Assembly: GCF_019422935.1 (NCBI RefSeq)
Contig: NZ_JAHZCJ010000002.1
Span: 62,001-126,000 of the forward strand
Length of the DNA: 64,000 nt
Source of the DNA: Desulfovibrio sp.
Lineage (GTDB): Bacteria > Desulfobacterota > Desulfovibrionia > Desulfovibrionales > Desulfovibrionaceae
Direction: 5' to 3'
The notes beneath the pieces are model-generated. The model was given only the letters and a program-made list of their open reading frames with translations, was not told where the DNA came from and did no database searches. The position numbers and the translations under genes were made by a program. The stretch's first letter is position 1. Each line of letters starts with the position of its first letter. Below, piece by piece: positions 6,961 to 14,930 of the stretch.

Positions 6961-8843
6961 AACAACAGGTCTCATTGCCCGGCTTTGCCGTGCCAACCCA
7001 TACGCCCGATACCCAGACTCGGGACGATGACACAACCAACGCCGTTCTGGCCGAGGCCCTTGCCGCTGGCCCGCTGGAGACTCCCGGCGAGCATCCAGAT
7101 GAACATGCTGCCGAATTGCCGGAATTTCCCGCTGATGACGACACGGCGGCGGCCCCAAATATCTGCGCCTTTGCAGAACTCGCCGCTCCCACATCCATTG
7201 ATGCCGCCCCTGCAACGCCCACGGAGTTGCCAGCCGATTCCACTGCAACAGCAGCTGCAAACACACTTGCCGCCAATACCATACAGGCCGCACCAGAGGC
7301 CGAGAGCGCGCCTGCCCTTACCGCCCCCCCCGCCGCTACGCCCGCCAACCCCGCCATCGCGGGCACATCCGAGCAGGACGACTGGCCGCCCATGTCGGAA
7401 ATGTTGCAGTCATTTTTTGTTTTTGAGCCAACGACTGTCGCGCCGGAACCCATCACGGTCATGGGCCTCGACTGCGCACGCCCGCGAGGTCTGGCAGGTC
7501 TGGCCGAAGCCCAGCGTCAACTGGCGGAACAAGCCGACGTGATCTGCGCCGGACGCATGCTGCTGGAGGAATTTTCCAGCAGCAGTCTGGAATCCAGCAG
7601 CACCTTAATCGGGGCAACAACGTGTGCCGCAGGCGGACATTCCACAGAAAGCCAGCCCGCGCATGACCAGACAGCAGGCGATCAGAACGTTGCTCCAGCA
7701 GCAGCCTCTACCCTCAAGGCGCGGCTGCTGCCCCTGACCACGCCGCTGGAACCGCTGCTCACCAGGCTCAGCCAGCTGCGGGCCGCAGGGGAGCGCGTGC
7801 TTGTGCTGGCAGACGGCGACCCACTGCTCTTTGGCATCGGCGCGACCCTTGTGCGCCGCATGGGGCCGGATGCCGTGCGCCTGCTGCCCGCTGTTAGTTC
7901 TCTGCAGCAGGCTTGTGCGCGCCTGTCCCTGCCATGGCATAAGGTTATCTGCCTCTCTCTGCACGGACGCGACGATTTGCGCCCTCTCAACGTGGCCTGC
8001 GGCAAAAACGCGCCACTCTGCATCCTGACTGATGCGCGCATGTCGCCCGATGTGCTCGCCCGCCATCTGCTCGACCGTGGGGTGGACTGGTTTGATGCCC
8101 ATATTTTTGAGCGCATGGGCGCTGCCGATGAATGCGTCAGCCACCTGAGCATGGCCGATGCCGCCGGGCGCGAATTTGGCCCGGCCTGCACAATGGTGCT
8201 GATACCCATGGCTCCGGCCCGCCGTCCGCACCTTGGGCTTGACGCCGACCAGCTTGCGGTTGACCGGGGCCTCATAAGCAAAAAACCTGTACGCGCCGCC
8301 GCTCTGGCGCTACTGCGCATTGAAGCAGGGCACGTGGTGTGGGATCTCGGTTCCGGCTCGGGCGCTGTGGCTCTTGAAGCTTCCGTCCTGGCGCACGAGG
8401 GCCGCGTGATCGCGGTGGAACGCTCCGCCGGGCGCGCCATGGGCATTCAGGAAAACCGCCGCCGCTTTGGCGCGGCCAATGTGGAAGTACGCCTCGGGCA
8501 AGCCCCAGAATGTCTGCCCGGCCTGCCGGATCCCCAACGCGTGTTTATCGGCGGCGGTCTTTCCGGCGATGACGGCGATGACATTTTGGGGCACGTATGC
8601 CTGCGCCTGCCCGTGGGGGGCCGCGTAGTGGTCAGTTGTGTGCTTCTGGACAGTTTCAGTCTGTGCCGCCGCTTTTTTGAAGACATGGGCTGGCCTGTGG
8701 AAATTCTGCAAATCAGCGCATCTGAGGGCAAAAGCCTTGGCGGCGATGTTCATTTGGCGGCCATGAACCCCGTGTTTCTGCTTGCCGCCCAAAAACCTGC
8801 GCCTGCTCCCATTCAGTCCGGCGCACAGCCCGAAGGCAGGTAG
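6957..8843 (+). CDS. cbiET: Fused CbiE-CbiT precorrin-6Y/7 methyltransferase (CobL-like) with long N-terminal extension
   Basis: 628 residues. The first 160 or so are low-complexity Ala/Pro/Thr/Glu-rich sequence unlike any domain. A CbiE-type tetrapyrrole methylase domain begins at PEPITVMGLDC (about 163) and includes LVLADGDPLLFGIG. A CbiT domain at about 430-610 has the SAM motif VWDLGSGSGAVALEA near 460. Together they methylate C5 and C15 and decarboxylate the C12 acetate. A further Ser/Thr/Ala-rich insert of about 50 residues interrupts CbiE at about 203-256. The ATG overlaps the cbiD stop (ATGA), which favours the long form, though a start at 7392 (MSEMLQSF) cannot be excluded. Confidence 0.92.
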   Translation: MKQQVSLPGFAVPTHTPDTQTRDDDTTNAVLAEALAAGPLETPGEHPDEHAAELPEFPADDDTAAAPNICAFAELAAPTSIDAAPATPTELPADSTATAAANTLAANTIQAAPEAESAPALTAPPAATPANPAIAGTSEQDDWPPMSEMLQSFFVFEPTTVAPEPITVMGLDCARPRGLAGLAEAQRQLAEQADVICAGRMLLEEFSSSSLESSSTLIGATTCAAGGHSTESQPAHDQTAGDQNVAPAAASTLKARLLPLTTPLEPLLTRLSQLRAAGERVLVLADGDPLLFGIGATLVRRMGPDAVRLLPAVSSLQQACARLSLPWHKVICLSLHGRDDLRPLNVACGKNAPLCILTDARMSPDVLARHLLDRGVDWFDAHIFERMGAADECVSHLSMADAAGREFGPACTMVLIPMAPARRPHLGLDADQLAVDRGLISKKPVRAAALALLRIEAGHVVWDLGSGSGAVALEASVLAHEGRVIAVERSAGRAMGIQENRRRFGAANVEVRLGQAPECLPGLPDPQRVFIGGGLSGDDGDDILGHVCLRLPVGGRVVVSCVLLDSFSLCRRFFEDMGWPVEILQISASEGKSLGGDVHLAAMNPVFLLAAQKPAPAPIQSGAQPEGR

Positions 8844-8847
8844 CAGC

Positions 8848-9636
8848 ATGGACAGCTCACAGCACACCGGGGCCACGCCCGGCATCGTTACATTTGTGGG
8901 CGCAGGGCCAGGCGACCCGGACCTCATGACCATCAAGGGGCGCAAAGCCATTGAACAGGCCGCCCTCGTGCTCTATGCAGGTTCGCTGGTGCCGCGCGAG
9001 GTGGTGGCCTGTGCCGCGCCCAACGCCATGGTTGTGGATTCCGCCCCGCTGAATCTTGAGCAGTGCCATACGCTGGTGCGGGCAACCGCACTGGCGGGCC
9101 GCTCCGTGGCCCGTGTGCATACGGGCGACCCATCCCTGTACGGTGCGTTGCGCGAGCAGGCCGCCCTGCTGGATGCGGATGGCATCCCCTGGCGTGTGGT
9201 GCCGGGCGTTACCGCCGCCTGTGCGGCTGCGGCTGCGGCGGGCATTACCTTTACCGTGCCGGAAGTAACCCAGAGCCTCATTATCAGCCGCCTTGAAGGC
9301 CGCACTCCGGTACCGGCGCGTGAGCATCTGCACCTGCTGGCGCAGCATGGGGCCTCCATGGCCGTGTACCTCTCCGCAGCATCGGCTCAGGCTCTTCAGG
9401 ACGAGCTCTTGCGCAGCCTGCCACCCGAAACACACATCTTTTGCGCCCACATGGTCAGTTGGCCCGAGGAACAACTGCACTGGACCACGCTGGGCGAACT
9501 GGCCCAGTGCATAACCAGCCACAACCTCACCCGTCAGACCGTTTTTCTTGTGCTGCCCGCAGAAAGCTGCGAGGGCGCGCCCTCACGCCTGTACGCCGCC
9601 GACTTTTCGCACGGTTATCGCGCAGCAAAAAGCTGA
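8848..9636 (+). CDS. cobM: Precorrin-4 / cobalt-precorrin-4 C11-methyltransferase
   Basis: 262 residues (called cbiF in the anaerobic pathway). The tetrapyrrole methylase N-terminus VTFVGAGPGDPDLMTIKG is at about 14-31, and ARVHTGDPSLYGALREQ near 88 is the conserved SAM-binding loop. It transfers a methyl group to C11 of the corrin precursor. The ATG at 8848 follows a GGCAGG sequence and lies 4 nt after the cbiET stop; an in-frame start at 8782 would overlap cbiET by 62 nt and is less likely. It is the last gene of the operon and is followed by a strong terminator. Confidence 0.94.
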   Translation: MDSSQHTGATPGIVTFVGAGPGDPDLMTIKGRKAIEQAALVLYAGSLVPREVVACAAPNAMVVDSAPLNLEQCHTLVRATALAGRSVARVHTGDPSLYGALREQAALLDADGIPWRVVPGVTAACAAAAAAGITFTVPEVTQSLIISRLEGRTPVPAREHLHLLAQHGASMAVYLSAASAQALQDELLRSLPPETHIFCAHMVSWPEEQLHWTTLGELAQCITSHNLTRQTVFLVLPAESCEGAPSRLYAADFSHGYRAAKS

Positions 9637-9660
9637 TTTCATTCCGACATACCACCTTTA

Positions 9661-9718
9661 ATATGGGATTCAGGCAGGGTGTTTTCACACATCCTGCCTG
9701 AATCCCATATCTTTTTTG
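9661..9718 (+). terminator. Very strong terminator ending the cobalamin operon
   Basis: A 50-bp inverted repeat (9661-9710). The outer arms ATATGGGATTCAGGCAGG and CCTGCCTGAATCCCATAT are perfect complements of 18 bp, and the T-run CTTTTTT follows at 9711-9717. The lack of arm mismatches is unusual for a simple terminator. Confidence 0.9.
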
Positions 9719-9826
9719 AACAAGCCATCCTGATACGCAATATTAGCGTGACACGTTTGCAAAATAAGCCAGCATTGCTTTATTTACTACGCAACAAGCA
9801 GATTTTATAGTGTTGAAAGATCATAT

Positions 9827-9849
9827 AAATACAATTTTAAATTGTATTT
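9827..9849. promoter_or_regulatory. Perfect A/T palindrome upstream of aldehyde dehydrogenase
   Basis: A 23-bp perfect palindrome with 11-bp arms (AAATACAATTT / AAATTGTATTT) around one central base, followed by a T-run. It lies 127 bp before the aldehyde dehydrogenase start, within the most A/T-rich DNA of the region. It could be an operator or an A/T-rich UP-like element; no known regulator site matches it. Confidence 0.5.
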
Positions 9850-9904
9850 TTTTTCACAATATGCATCAAGCCATGTCAGCACAAACAAAAATCTACCACT
9901 AAAT

Positions 9905-9921
9905 ATGGATTTGCAATCCAT
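9905..9921. promoter_or_regulatory. Inverted repeat upstream of aldehyde dehydrogenase
   Basis: ATGGATT-TGC-AATCCAT, 7-bp arms extendable by one T:A pair at each end (9904 and 9922). It lies about 55 bp upstream of the ATG. Candidate transcription-factor site. Confidence 0.45.
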
Positions 9922-9932
9922 ACAACTCCCCT

Positions 9933-9949
9933 ATTGTCTTTTAGACAAT
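9933..9949. promoter_or_regulatory. Inverted repeat immediately upstream of aldehyde dehydrogenase
   Basis: ATTGTCT-TTT-AGACAAT, 7-bp arms with a 3-nt centre, 27 bp before the ATG and close to the AAAGGAG Shine-Dalgarno. It could be an operator or a 5'-UTR hairpin. Confidence 0.45.
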
Positions 9950-9975
9950 CATGGTTTCAAAAAAAGGAGTGATTC

Positions 9976-11457
9976 ATGAACAAACCGGACATTCAGGATT
10001 CGTACTCCCTATTCATCGACGGCCAGTGGAAGCAGGCCTCTGACGGCGGCACGTTTGAAACGTTCTGCCCCGCCAATGGCGAACGCCTGGCAACCTGCGC
10101 CGAAGCCACCAAGGAAGATGTGGACGCCGCAGTGGCGGCTGCCAACAAGGCATGGGACAGCTGGAAAAAGATCGACCCCATTGAACGGGCCAATATGCTG
10201 CTGAAAATTGCAGACATTATTGATGCCAACAAAGAACACCTTGCCATGGTGGAAACCCTGGACAACGGCAAGCCTATCCGGGAAACCATGAATGTGGACG
10301 TTCCCTTTGCCGCCGACCACTTCCGCTACTTTGCCGGGGTGGTGCGCGCCGATGAAGGCACCGCGGTCATGCTGGACGAAAACACCATGTCGCTGGTGTT
10401 CCGCGAACCCATCGGCGTTGTGGGCCAGATTGTGCCGTGGAATTTTCCCTTCCTCATGGCAGCCTGGAAGCTGGCCCCCGTGCTTGCCGCCGGGTGCTGC
10501 ACCGTGTTCAAGCCTTCCAACCACACATCGCTCTCCGTTCTGGAACTGGCGCGGCTCATTGCAGATGTGCTGCCCAAGGGGGTGTTCAACGTCATCACCG
10601 GGCGCGGCTCCCGCTCCGGCCAGTTCATGCTCGAGCACCCAGGCTTCCGCAAGCTTGCCTTCACCGGGTCAACAGAAGTTGGCCGTCAGGTGGGCCTTGC
10701 AGCGGCAAAGCGCCTCATCCCCTCCACCCTTGAGTTGGGCGGCAAATCGGCCAACATCTACTTTCCCGATTGTCAGTGGGATCTGGCCATGGACGGCCTG
10801 CAAATGGGCATTCTGTTCAATCAGGGGCAGGTGTGCTGCGCCGGGTCGCGCGTCTTTGTGCATGAGGATATTTACGACCAGTTTGTGGCAGAAGCAGTGG
10901 AACGCTTCAACCGCGTCAAAGTTGGCCTTCCGTGGGATCCTGCAACCCAGATGGGTTCGCAGATTTACGAATCGCATCTCAAGGCCATTCAGCTCTGCAT
11001 TGAGCAGGCCAAAGCAGAAGGCGCCACCGTGCTTTGCGGCGGCGAGCGCATCACGGATGGCGAGCTTGCCAAGGGCTGCTTCATGCGCCCGACCTTGCTC
11101 GGCAACGTCACCAACAACATGCGTGTGGCTCAGGACGAAATCTTCGGCCCCGTTGCCGTCATCATCAAGTTCAGGACGGAAGAGGAGGTTGTGGCCATGG
11201 GCAACGACAGCCCCTACGGCCTGGGCGGCGCGGTCTGGACACGCGACATCAACAGGGCCATGCGCATAAGCCGCGCCATTGAAACAGGCCGCATGTGGGT
11301 GAACACCTACAACAGCATTCCGGCGGGTGCGCCTTTTGGCGGGCACAAGGAATCGGGCATCGGGCGTGAAACGCACAAGGTCATTCTTGAGCACTACACC
11401 CAGCAGAAAAACATCCTCATCAACCTCTCGGAAAAGCCTACAGGATTCTATCCCTAG
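9976..11457 (+). CDS. NAD(P)-dependent aldehyde dehydrogenase
   Basis: 493 residues, full length for the superfamily. Visible motifs are VPWNFPFLMAAWK (Rossmann/NAD site), FTGSTEVGR near 233, the general-base Glu in TLELGGKS near 253, and the catalytic Cys in NQGQVCCAGSR near 287. It oxidises aldehydes to acids with NAD(P). AAAGGAG precedes the ATG by 7 nt. It is monocistronic between strong terminators, with three palindromes in its promoter region, so specific regulation is likely. Substrate unknown; in a sulfate reducer an ethanol- or aldehyde-oxidation role is plausible. Confidence 0.95.
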   Translation: MNKPDIQDSYSLFIDGQWKQASDGGTFETFCPANGERLATCAEATKEDVDAAVAAANKAWDSWKKIDPIERANMLLKIADIIDANKEHLAMVETLDNGKPIRETMNVDVPFAADHFRYFAGVVRADEGTAVMLDENTMSLVFREPIGVVGQIVPWNFPFLMAAWKLAPVLAAGCCTVFKPSNHTSLSVLELARLIADVLPKGVFNVITGRGSRSGQFMLEHPGFRKLAFTGSTEVGRQVGLAAAKRLIPSTLELGGKSANIYFPDCQWDLAMDGLQMGILFNQGQVCCAGSRVFVHEDIYDQFVAEAVERFNRVKVGLPWDPATQMGSQIYESHLKAIQLCIEQAKAEGATVLCGGERITDGELAKGCFMRPTLLGNVTNNMRVAQDEIFGPVAVIIKFRTEEEVVAMGNDSPYGLGGAVWTRDINRAMRISRAIETGRMWVNTYNSIPAGAPFGGHKESGIGRETHKVILEHYTQQKNILINLSEKPTGFYP

Positions 11458-11505
11458 CATCCGCGCACATGCGGCGAACGCTCTGGGCGGTTGCCGACGT
11501 ATCAG

Positions 11506-11529
11506 AACGGCCCCGGAAGGGGCCGTTTT
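11506..11529 (+). terminator. Terminator after aldehyde dehydrogenase
   Basis: Perfect stem AACGGCCCC/GGGGCCGTT with a GGAA tetraloop (arms 11506-11514 and 11519-11527), ending in TTTT, 48 bp after the stop codon. Confidence 0.85.
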
Positions 11530-11813
11530 CACTACGTAGTGAGGAGGGGCTGCCGCTGCACGGCAGCACGAGAGGCGGGACATCGCTGACTAAAGATATT
11601 TGCAGCGCACAAACCGCGAGAGGCAGAGGCCCCACGCCCCCGCCTCTCTATGAGTGGAGAATTCGTCATGGATTGCGGACTGCCATGCCCCCTATCATGT
11701 CACGGAAAAGTGATGCTAGTGGTTTGTGTTCTGCAATGCAGCGTTAATGTTGCATTGAAAACGCATGGTCGTTCTGCATCCGGGCCGGAGTTCAACGTAG
11801 AAGTCCGTCCGGT
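11530..11813. other. Intergenic region, no gene recognised
   Basis: Contains a 10-bp palindrome ACTACGTAGT just after the terminator and a weaker inverted repeat (arms 11618-11624 and 11642-11648). Open frames on the plus strand lack Shine-Dalgarnos and family resemblance. It also serves as the 3' flank of the small minus-strand gene that follows. Confidence 0.35.
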
Positions 11814-12098
11814 TTATTGTTCGGGCGCGTCAGGGACGCGCCGCACAAGAGCCAGGGCCAGCAAGGCCGGAGACATCCTGGGCATCTGGGCTGGTCTGCG
11901 CAACTGCCGCCGCACAAAACCCGCCATGTCCAAAGCCATATCCGCGTCAGTCAAAGCCGAGCGGCATGCCTTTTTGTTTTCTTCCAGAACTGCAAGATAC
12001 CGCTCAACCAGCCTCAGATCACGATTGTGTGATGGATCATCGGCCAATTCAGGCGGCGAGGCTCCCAACTGGAAAACGTCACCGATGTGTTGCGACAT
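11814..12098 (-). CDS. Small hypothetical protein
   Basis: 94 residues from the ATG at 12098, chosen because GGAGG lies 7 nt upstream; the ATG at 12104 would put the Shine-Dalgarno too close. The first half is acidic and polar, with a helical stretch (LRLVERYLAVLEENKKACRSAL), and the C-terminal half is Arg/Pro-rich. No family is recognised and there is no signal peptide or membrane segment. A competing plus-strand frame lacks a Shine-Dalgarno. It is divergent from nfnA. Confidence 0.5.
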   Translation of the reverse strand: MSQHIGDVFQLGASPPELADDPSHNRDLRLVERYLAVLEENKKACRSALTDADMALDMAGFVRRQLRRPAQMPRMSPALLALALVRRVPDAPEQ

Positions 12099-12331
12099 GA
12101 CCATTCCTCCATGAATGGATCACTTGCTTCCTTGCAAAGGGGTTGGCCCTGTCCGCCTCCTTGTTTGGTTTTGTACCGTCTCCCCTTCCCCACTCGTCAA
12201 GATTTTTATCGGAACATTAGGCCAGATCTTTAGGGTAGGTCTAAAAAAAAGGCCCATTGCATGCCCATAAACGCAAAGTAAAAACGGAGAACAAATTATA
12301 TCAGTCATGTAAAAGAGATACGATAAAACTG

Positions 12332-12345
12332 TTACTTGCAAGTAA
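12332..12345. promoter_or_regulatory. Perfect palindrome upstream of nfnA
   Basis: TTACTTGCAAGTAA, a perfect 14-bp palindrome 51 bp upstream of the nfnA start in an A/T-rich promoter region. It has the symmetry of a repressor or activator site. It does not match the Rex consensus (TTGTGAA-N4-TTCACAA). Confidence 0.45.
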
Positions 12346-12396
12346 TTTCGATCGCAGCTACCATGCAGCAACTCAGATGCCTGACGAGGAGAACCT

Positions 12397-13239
12397 ATGC
12401 CAACACCTATATTGCACAAGGAAAGCCTGATCCCGGGCAAAACCAGCAAACTGGTGCTCCACGCGCCGCAAATCGCGCAAAAAGCGCGCCCCGGCCACTT
12501 CGTCATGCTGCGCATGAGCGAACAGGGCGAGCGCATTCCGCTGACCATTGCAGATACTGACCGGGAAAACGGCACCATTACCATAGTGTATCTGGTTATG
12601 GGCAAGAGTACCGCCATGCTTGAAGCACTCGGCGTTGGAGATGCCATTCTTGACGTCTGCGGCCCCTTGGGCCACCCCACCCATATTGAAAAACGCGGCA
12701 CGGTTGTATGCGTGGGCGGCGGCACCGGTATTGCCGCCATGCACCACATCGCCAAGGGCCATGCACGCATCGGCAACAAGGTCGTGGGCGTTATCGGCGC
12801 TCGCAGCAAAGACCTGCTGCTCTTTGAAAACGAGCTCAAATCCTTTGTGGATGAACTGCTTGTCTCCACGGACGATGGCAGCTACGGCCACAAGGGCCTT
12901 GTTACCGAACTTCTGCGCGACCGGCTTGAAAAAGACAAGGACGTGTTTGAAGTCGTGGCCGTCGGCCCCGTGCCCATGATGGCCGCCGTGGCTGAAACCA
13001 CGCGCCCCTTTGGCGTCAAGACCACGGTCAGCCTCAACCCCATCATGGTTGACGGCATCGGCATGTGCGGCGCCTGCCGCGTCACCGTTGGCGGCAAAAC
13101 CAAGTTCGCCTGTGTGGACGGCCCCGAATTTGACGGTCACGAAGTGGATTTTCCCGAACTGCGCCGCCGCCTGGCCGCCTACCGGGAGCAGGAAACCATT
13201 TCCATTGAAGAATACCGGAGAGTCAGCCATGGAGAATAG
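12397..13239 (+). CDS. nfnA: NfnA: NAD-binding subunit of ferredoxin-dependent transhydrogenase (sulfide dehydrogenase beta-like)
   Basis: 280 residues with a ferredoxin-NADP reductase fold. The FAD-binding beta-barrel contains RIPLTIAD, the NAD motif VVCVGGGTGIAAMHHIAKGHA is at about 105-125, and the C-terminal Cys cluster (GMCGACRVTV ... KFACVDGPEFDGHEVDF) binds a 2Fe-2S centre. NfnA pairs with NfnB to perform electron bifurcation between NADPH, NAD+ and ferredoxin in the cytoplasm. GAGGAGAACCT precedes the ATG. It overlaps nfnB by 11 nt. Confidence 0.93.
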   Translation: MPTPILHKESLIPGKTSKLVLHAPQIAQKARPGHFVMLRMSEQGERIPLTIADTDRENGTITIVYLVMGKSTAMLEALGVGDAILDVCGPLGHPTHIEKRGTVVCVGGGTGIAAMHHIAKGHARIGNKVVGVIGARSKDLLLFENELKSFVDELLVSTDDGSYGHKGLVTELLRDRLEKDKDVFEVVAVGPVPMMAAVAETTRPFGVKTTVSLNPIMVDGIGMCGACRVTVGGKTKFACVDGPEFDGHEVDFPELRRRLAAYREQETISIEEYRRVSHGE

Positions 13240-14647
13240 CAAGCCCAAAAAGACCGTGGCTCCCCGTGTGGACATGCCCTGCCAGCCCGCAAAAGTGCGC
13301 CGCTCCAACTTTGAAGAAGTCGCCCTGGGCTACACCAAGGAAATGGCTCAGACCGAGGCCAGCCGATGCCTTCAGTGCAAAAAGCCCCTGTGCGTCTCGG
13401 GCTGCCCTGTTGAAGTGCCCATCCGCGACTTTATCCATCAGGTTGCCGAGGGCAACATGGATGCCGCCTACCGCATCATCAAGACCACCAACAGCCTCCC
13501 TGCCGTGTGCGGCCGCGTGTGCCCTCAGGAACACCAGTGCGAAGGCAAGTGCGTGCTCAAGGCCAAGGGTCAGCCCGTGGCCATTGGCCGTCTTGAACGC
13601 TTTGTGGCTGATACCTACATCGCCACCACCGCCTGTGAGCAGGTGACCGGCACCAACGCCTGCGCCCTGCCCCTGGGTGCAAAAAAAGTGGCCTGCATCG
13701 GCTCCGGCCCTTCATCCCTGACCTGTGCTGGCGTGTGCGCCACCGCAGGCATCAAGGTTGATGTGTTTGAAGCCCTGCACGAACCCGGCGGCGTGCTCAT
13801 TTACGGTATCCCCGCCTTCCGCCTGCCCAAGACCGTGGTAGCCACGGAAATCAACGGCCTGCGTCAGGCCGGTGTGGACTTCCACCTCAATTCCGTGGGT
13901 GGCCGCACCATTGATATTGACGACCTGCGCAAGGAATACGACGCCATTTTCATCGGCGTTGGCGCTGGCCTGCCCGTCTTTCTGGGCGTTCCCGGCGAAA
14001 ATCTGGTGGGTGTGTTCTCCGCCAACGAATACCTCACCCGCGTCAACCTTGGCCGCGCCTACAACTTCCCCTCGCAGGACACTCCGGCCTACCCCGGCAA
14101 GCATGTTACCGTGTTCGGAGCGGGCAACGTGGCCATGGACGCGGCGCGCACAGCCCTGCGCATGGGTGCGGAAAGCGTGCATGTGGTCTACCGCCGCACA
14201 AGGGCTGAAATGCCCGCCCGTCTGGAAGAGCTGGAACACGCGGAAGAAGAAGGCGTGCAGTTTGCCATGCTTTCCGCCCCGTTGCGTTTCAACGGCGATG
14301 CGGAAATGCGCCTTCAGTCCGTAACCCTGCAGCGTATGGAACTGGGCGAGCCCGATGCTTCTGGCCGCCGCAGGCCTGTGCCTGTGGAAGGCTCGGAATA
14401 CGATCTGCCCACCGACCTTGCCATTGTGGCTCTGGGCACCCGTTCCAACCCCATCCTCCTCGAGGCTACCCCTGAGCTCAAACTGAACAAATGGGGCTAC
14501 ATCGAGGCCGATGAGGCCACTGGCGAAACCTCCATTCCCAACGTCTTTGCGGGCGGCGACATCGTCACCGGCGCGGCCACGGTCATTCTGGCCATGGGCG
14601 CAGGGCGCAAGGCCGGACAGGAAATAGTCAAAAGAATCGCAGGCTGA
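13229..14647 (+). CDS. nfnB: NfnB: NADP-binding Fe-S flavoprotein subunit (GltD-like)
   Basis: 472 residues. The N-terminal domain has two 4Fe-4S-type Cys sets (CLQCKKPLCVSGCPVEVPI and CGRVCPQEHQCEGKC). An FAD-binding Rossmann motif (VACIGSGPSSLTCAG) and an NADP-binding motif (TVFGAGNVAMDAARTA) follow, and the C-terminus closes with VFAGGDIVTGAATVILAMGAG. This is the glutamate-synthase small-subunit-like family. As the NfnB partner it binds NADPH and the bifurcating FAD. The ATG at 13229 follows CGGAGAG and is chosen over longer frames that run inside nfnA. Confidence 0.93.
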   Translation: MENSKPKKTVAPRVDMPCQPAKVRRSNFEEVALGYTKEMAQTEASRCLQCKKPLCVSGCPVEVPIRDFIHQVAEGNMDAAYRIIKTTNSLPAVCGRVCPQEHQCEGKCVLKAKGQPVAIGRLERFVADTYIATTACEQVTGTNACALPLGAKKVACIGSGPSSLTCAGVCATAGIKVDVFEALHEPGGVLIYGIPAFRLPKTVVATEINGLRQAGVDFHLNSVGGRTIDIDDLRKEYDAIFIGVGAGLPVFLGVPGENLVGVFSANEYLTRVNLGRAYNFPSQDTPAYPGKHVTVFGAGNVAMDAARTALRMGAESVHVVYRRTRAEMPARLEELEHAEEEGVQFAMLSAPLRFNGDAEMRLQSVTLQRMELGEPDASGRRRPVPVEGSEYDLPTDLAIVALGTRSNPILLEATPELKLNKWGYIEADEATGETSIPNVFAGGDIVTGAATVILAMGAGRKAGQEIVKRIAG

Positions 14648-14667
14648 TTGCAGCCCGGCATCTGATA

Positions 14668-14700
14668 AAAGGGGGGCCTCCGCTGGAGGCTCCCTTTTTT
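14668..14700 (+). terminator. Terminator after nfnAB
   Basis: Stem 14672-14681 with 14685-14694 (GGGGGCCTCC/GGAGGCTCCC, one G:U pair), a 3-nt loop, then TTTTTT. Confidence 0.9.
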
Positions 14701-14930
14701 CATAGCCCATCCATAAAAAAGGCAGCAATTCAGCCAGTCCTTTGGCCTTGGCTTGCCAGACCTGCGGTTCGCGGTCATACTCAAGCCAGAGTTCACACCA
14801 GCGTCAGACCTGCCGCCCCCTGCGCCGCCATGGCAGGCCTTTTTATATTGGCAACATTCCCTTTCAGGGGCCGGAATGTCATTCTCCGGCGGGCCAAGGG
14901 CGCGGCCCGGGCATATTCAGGAAGACCAGC

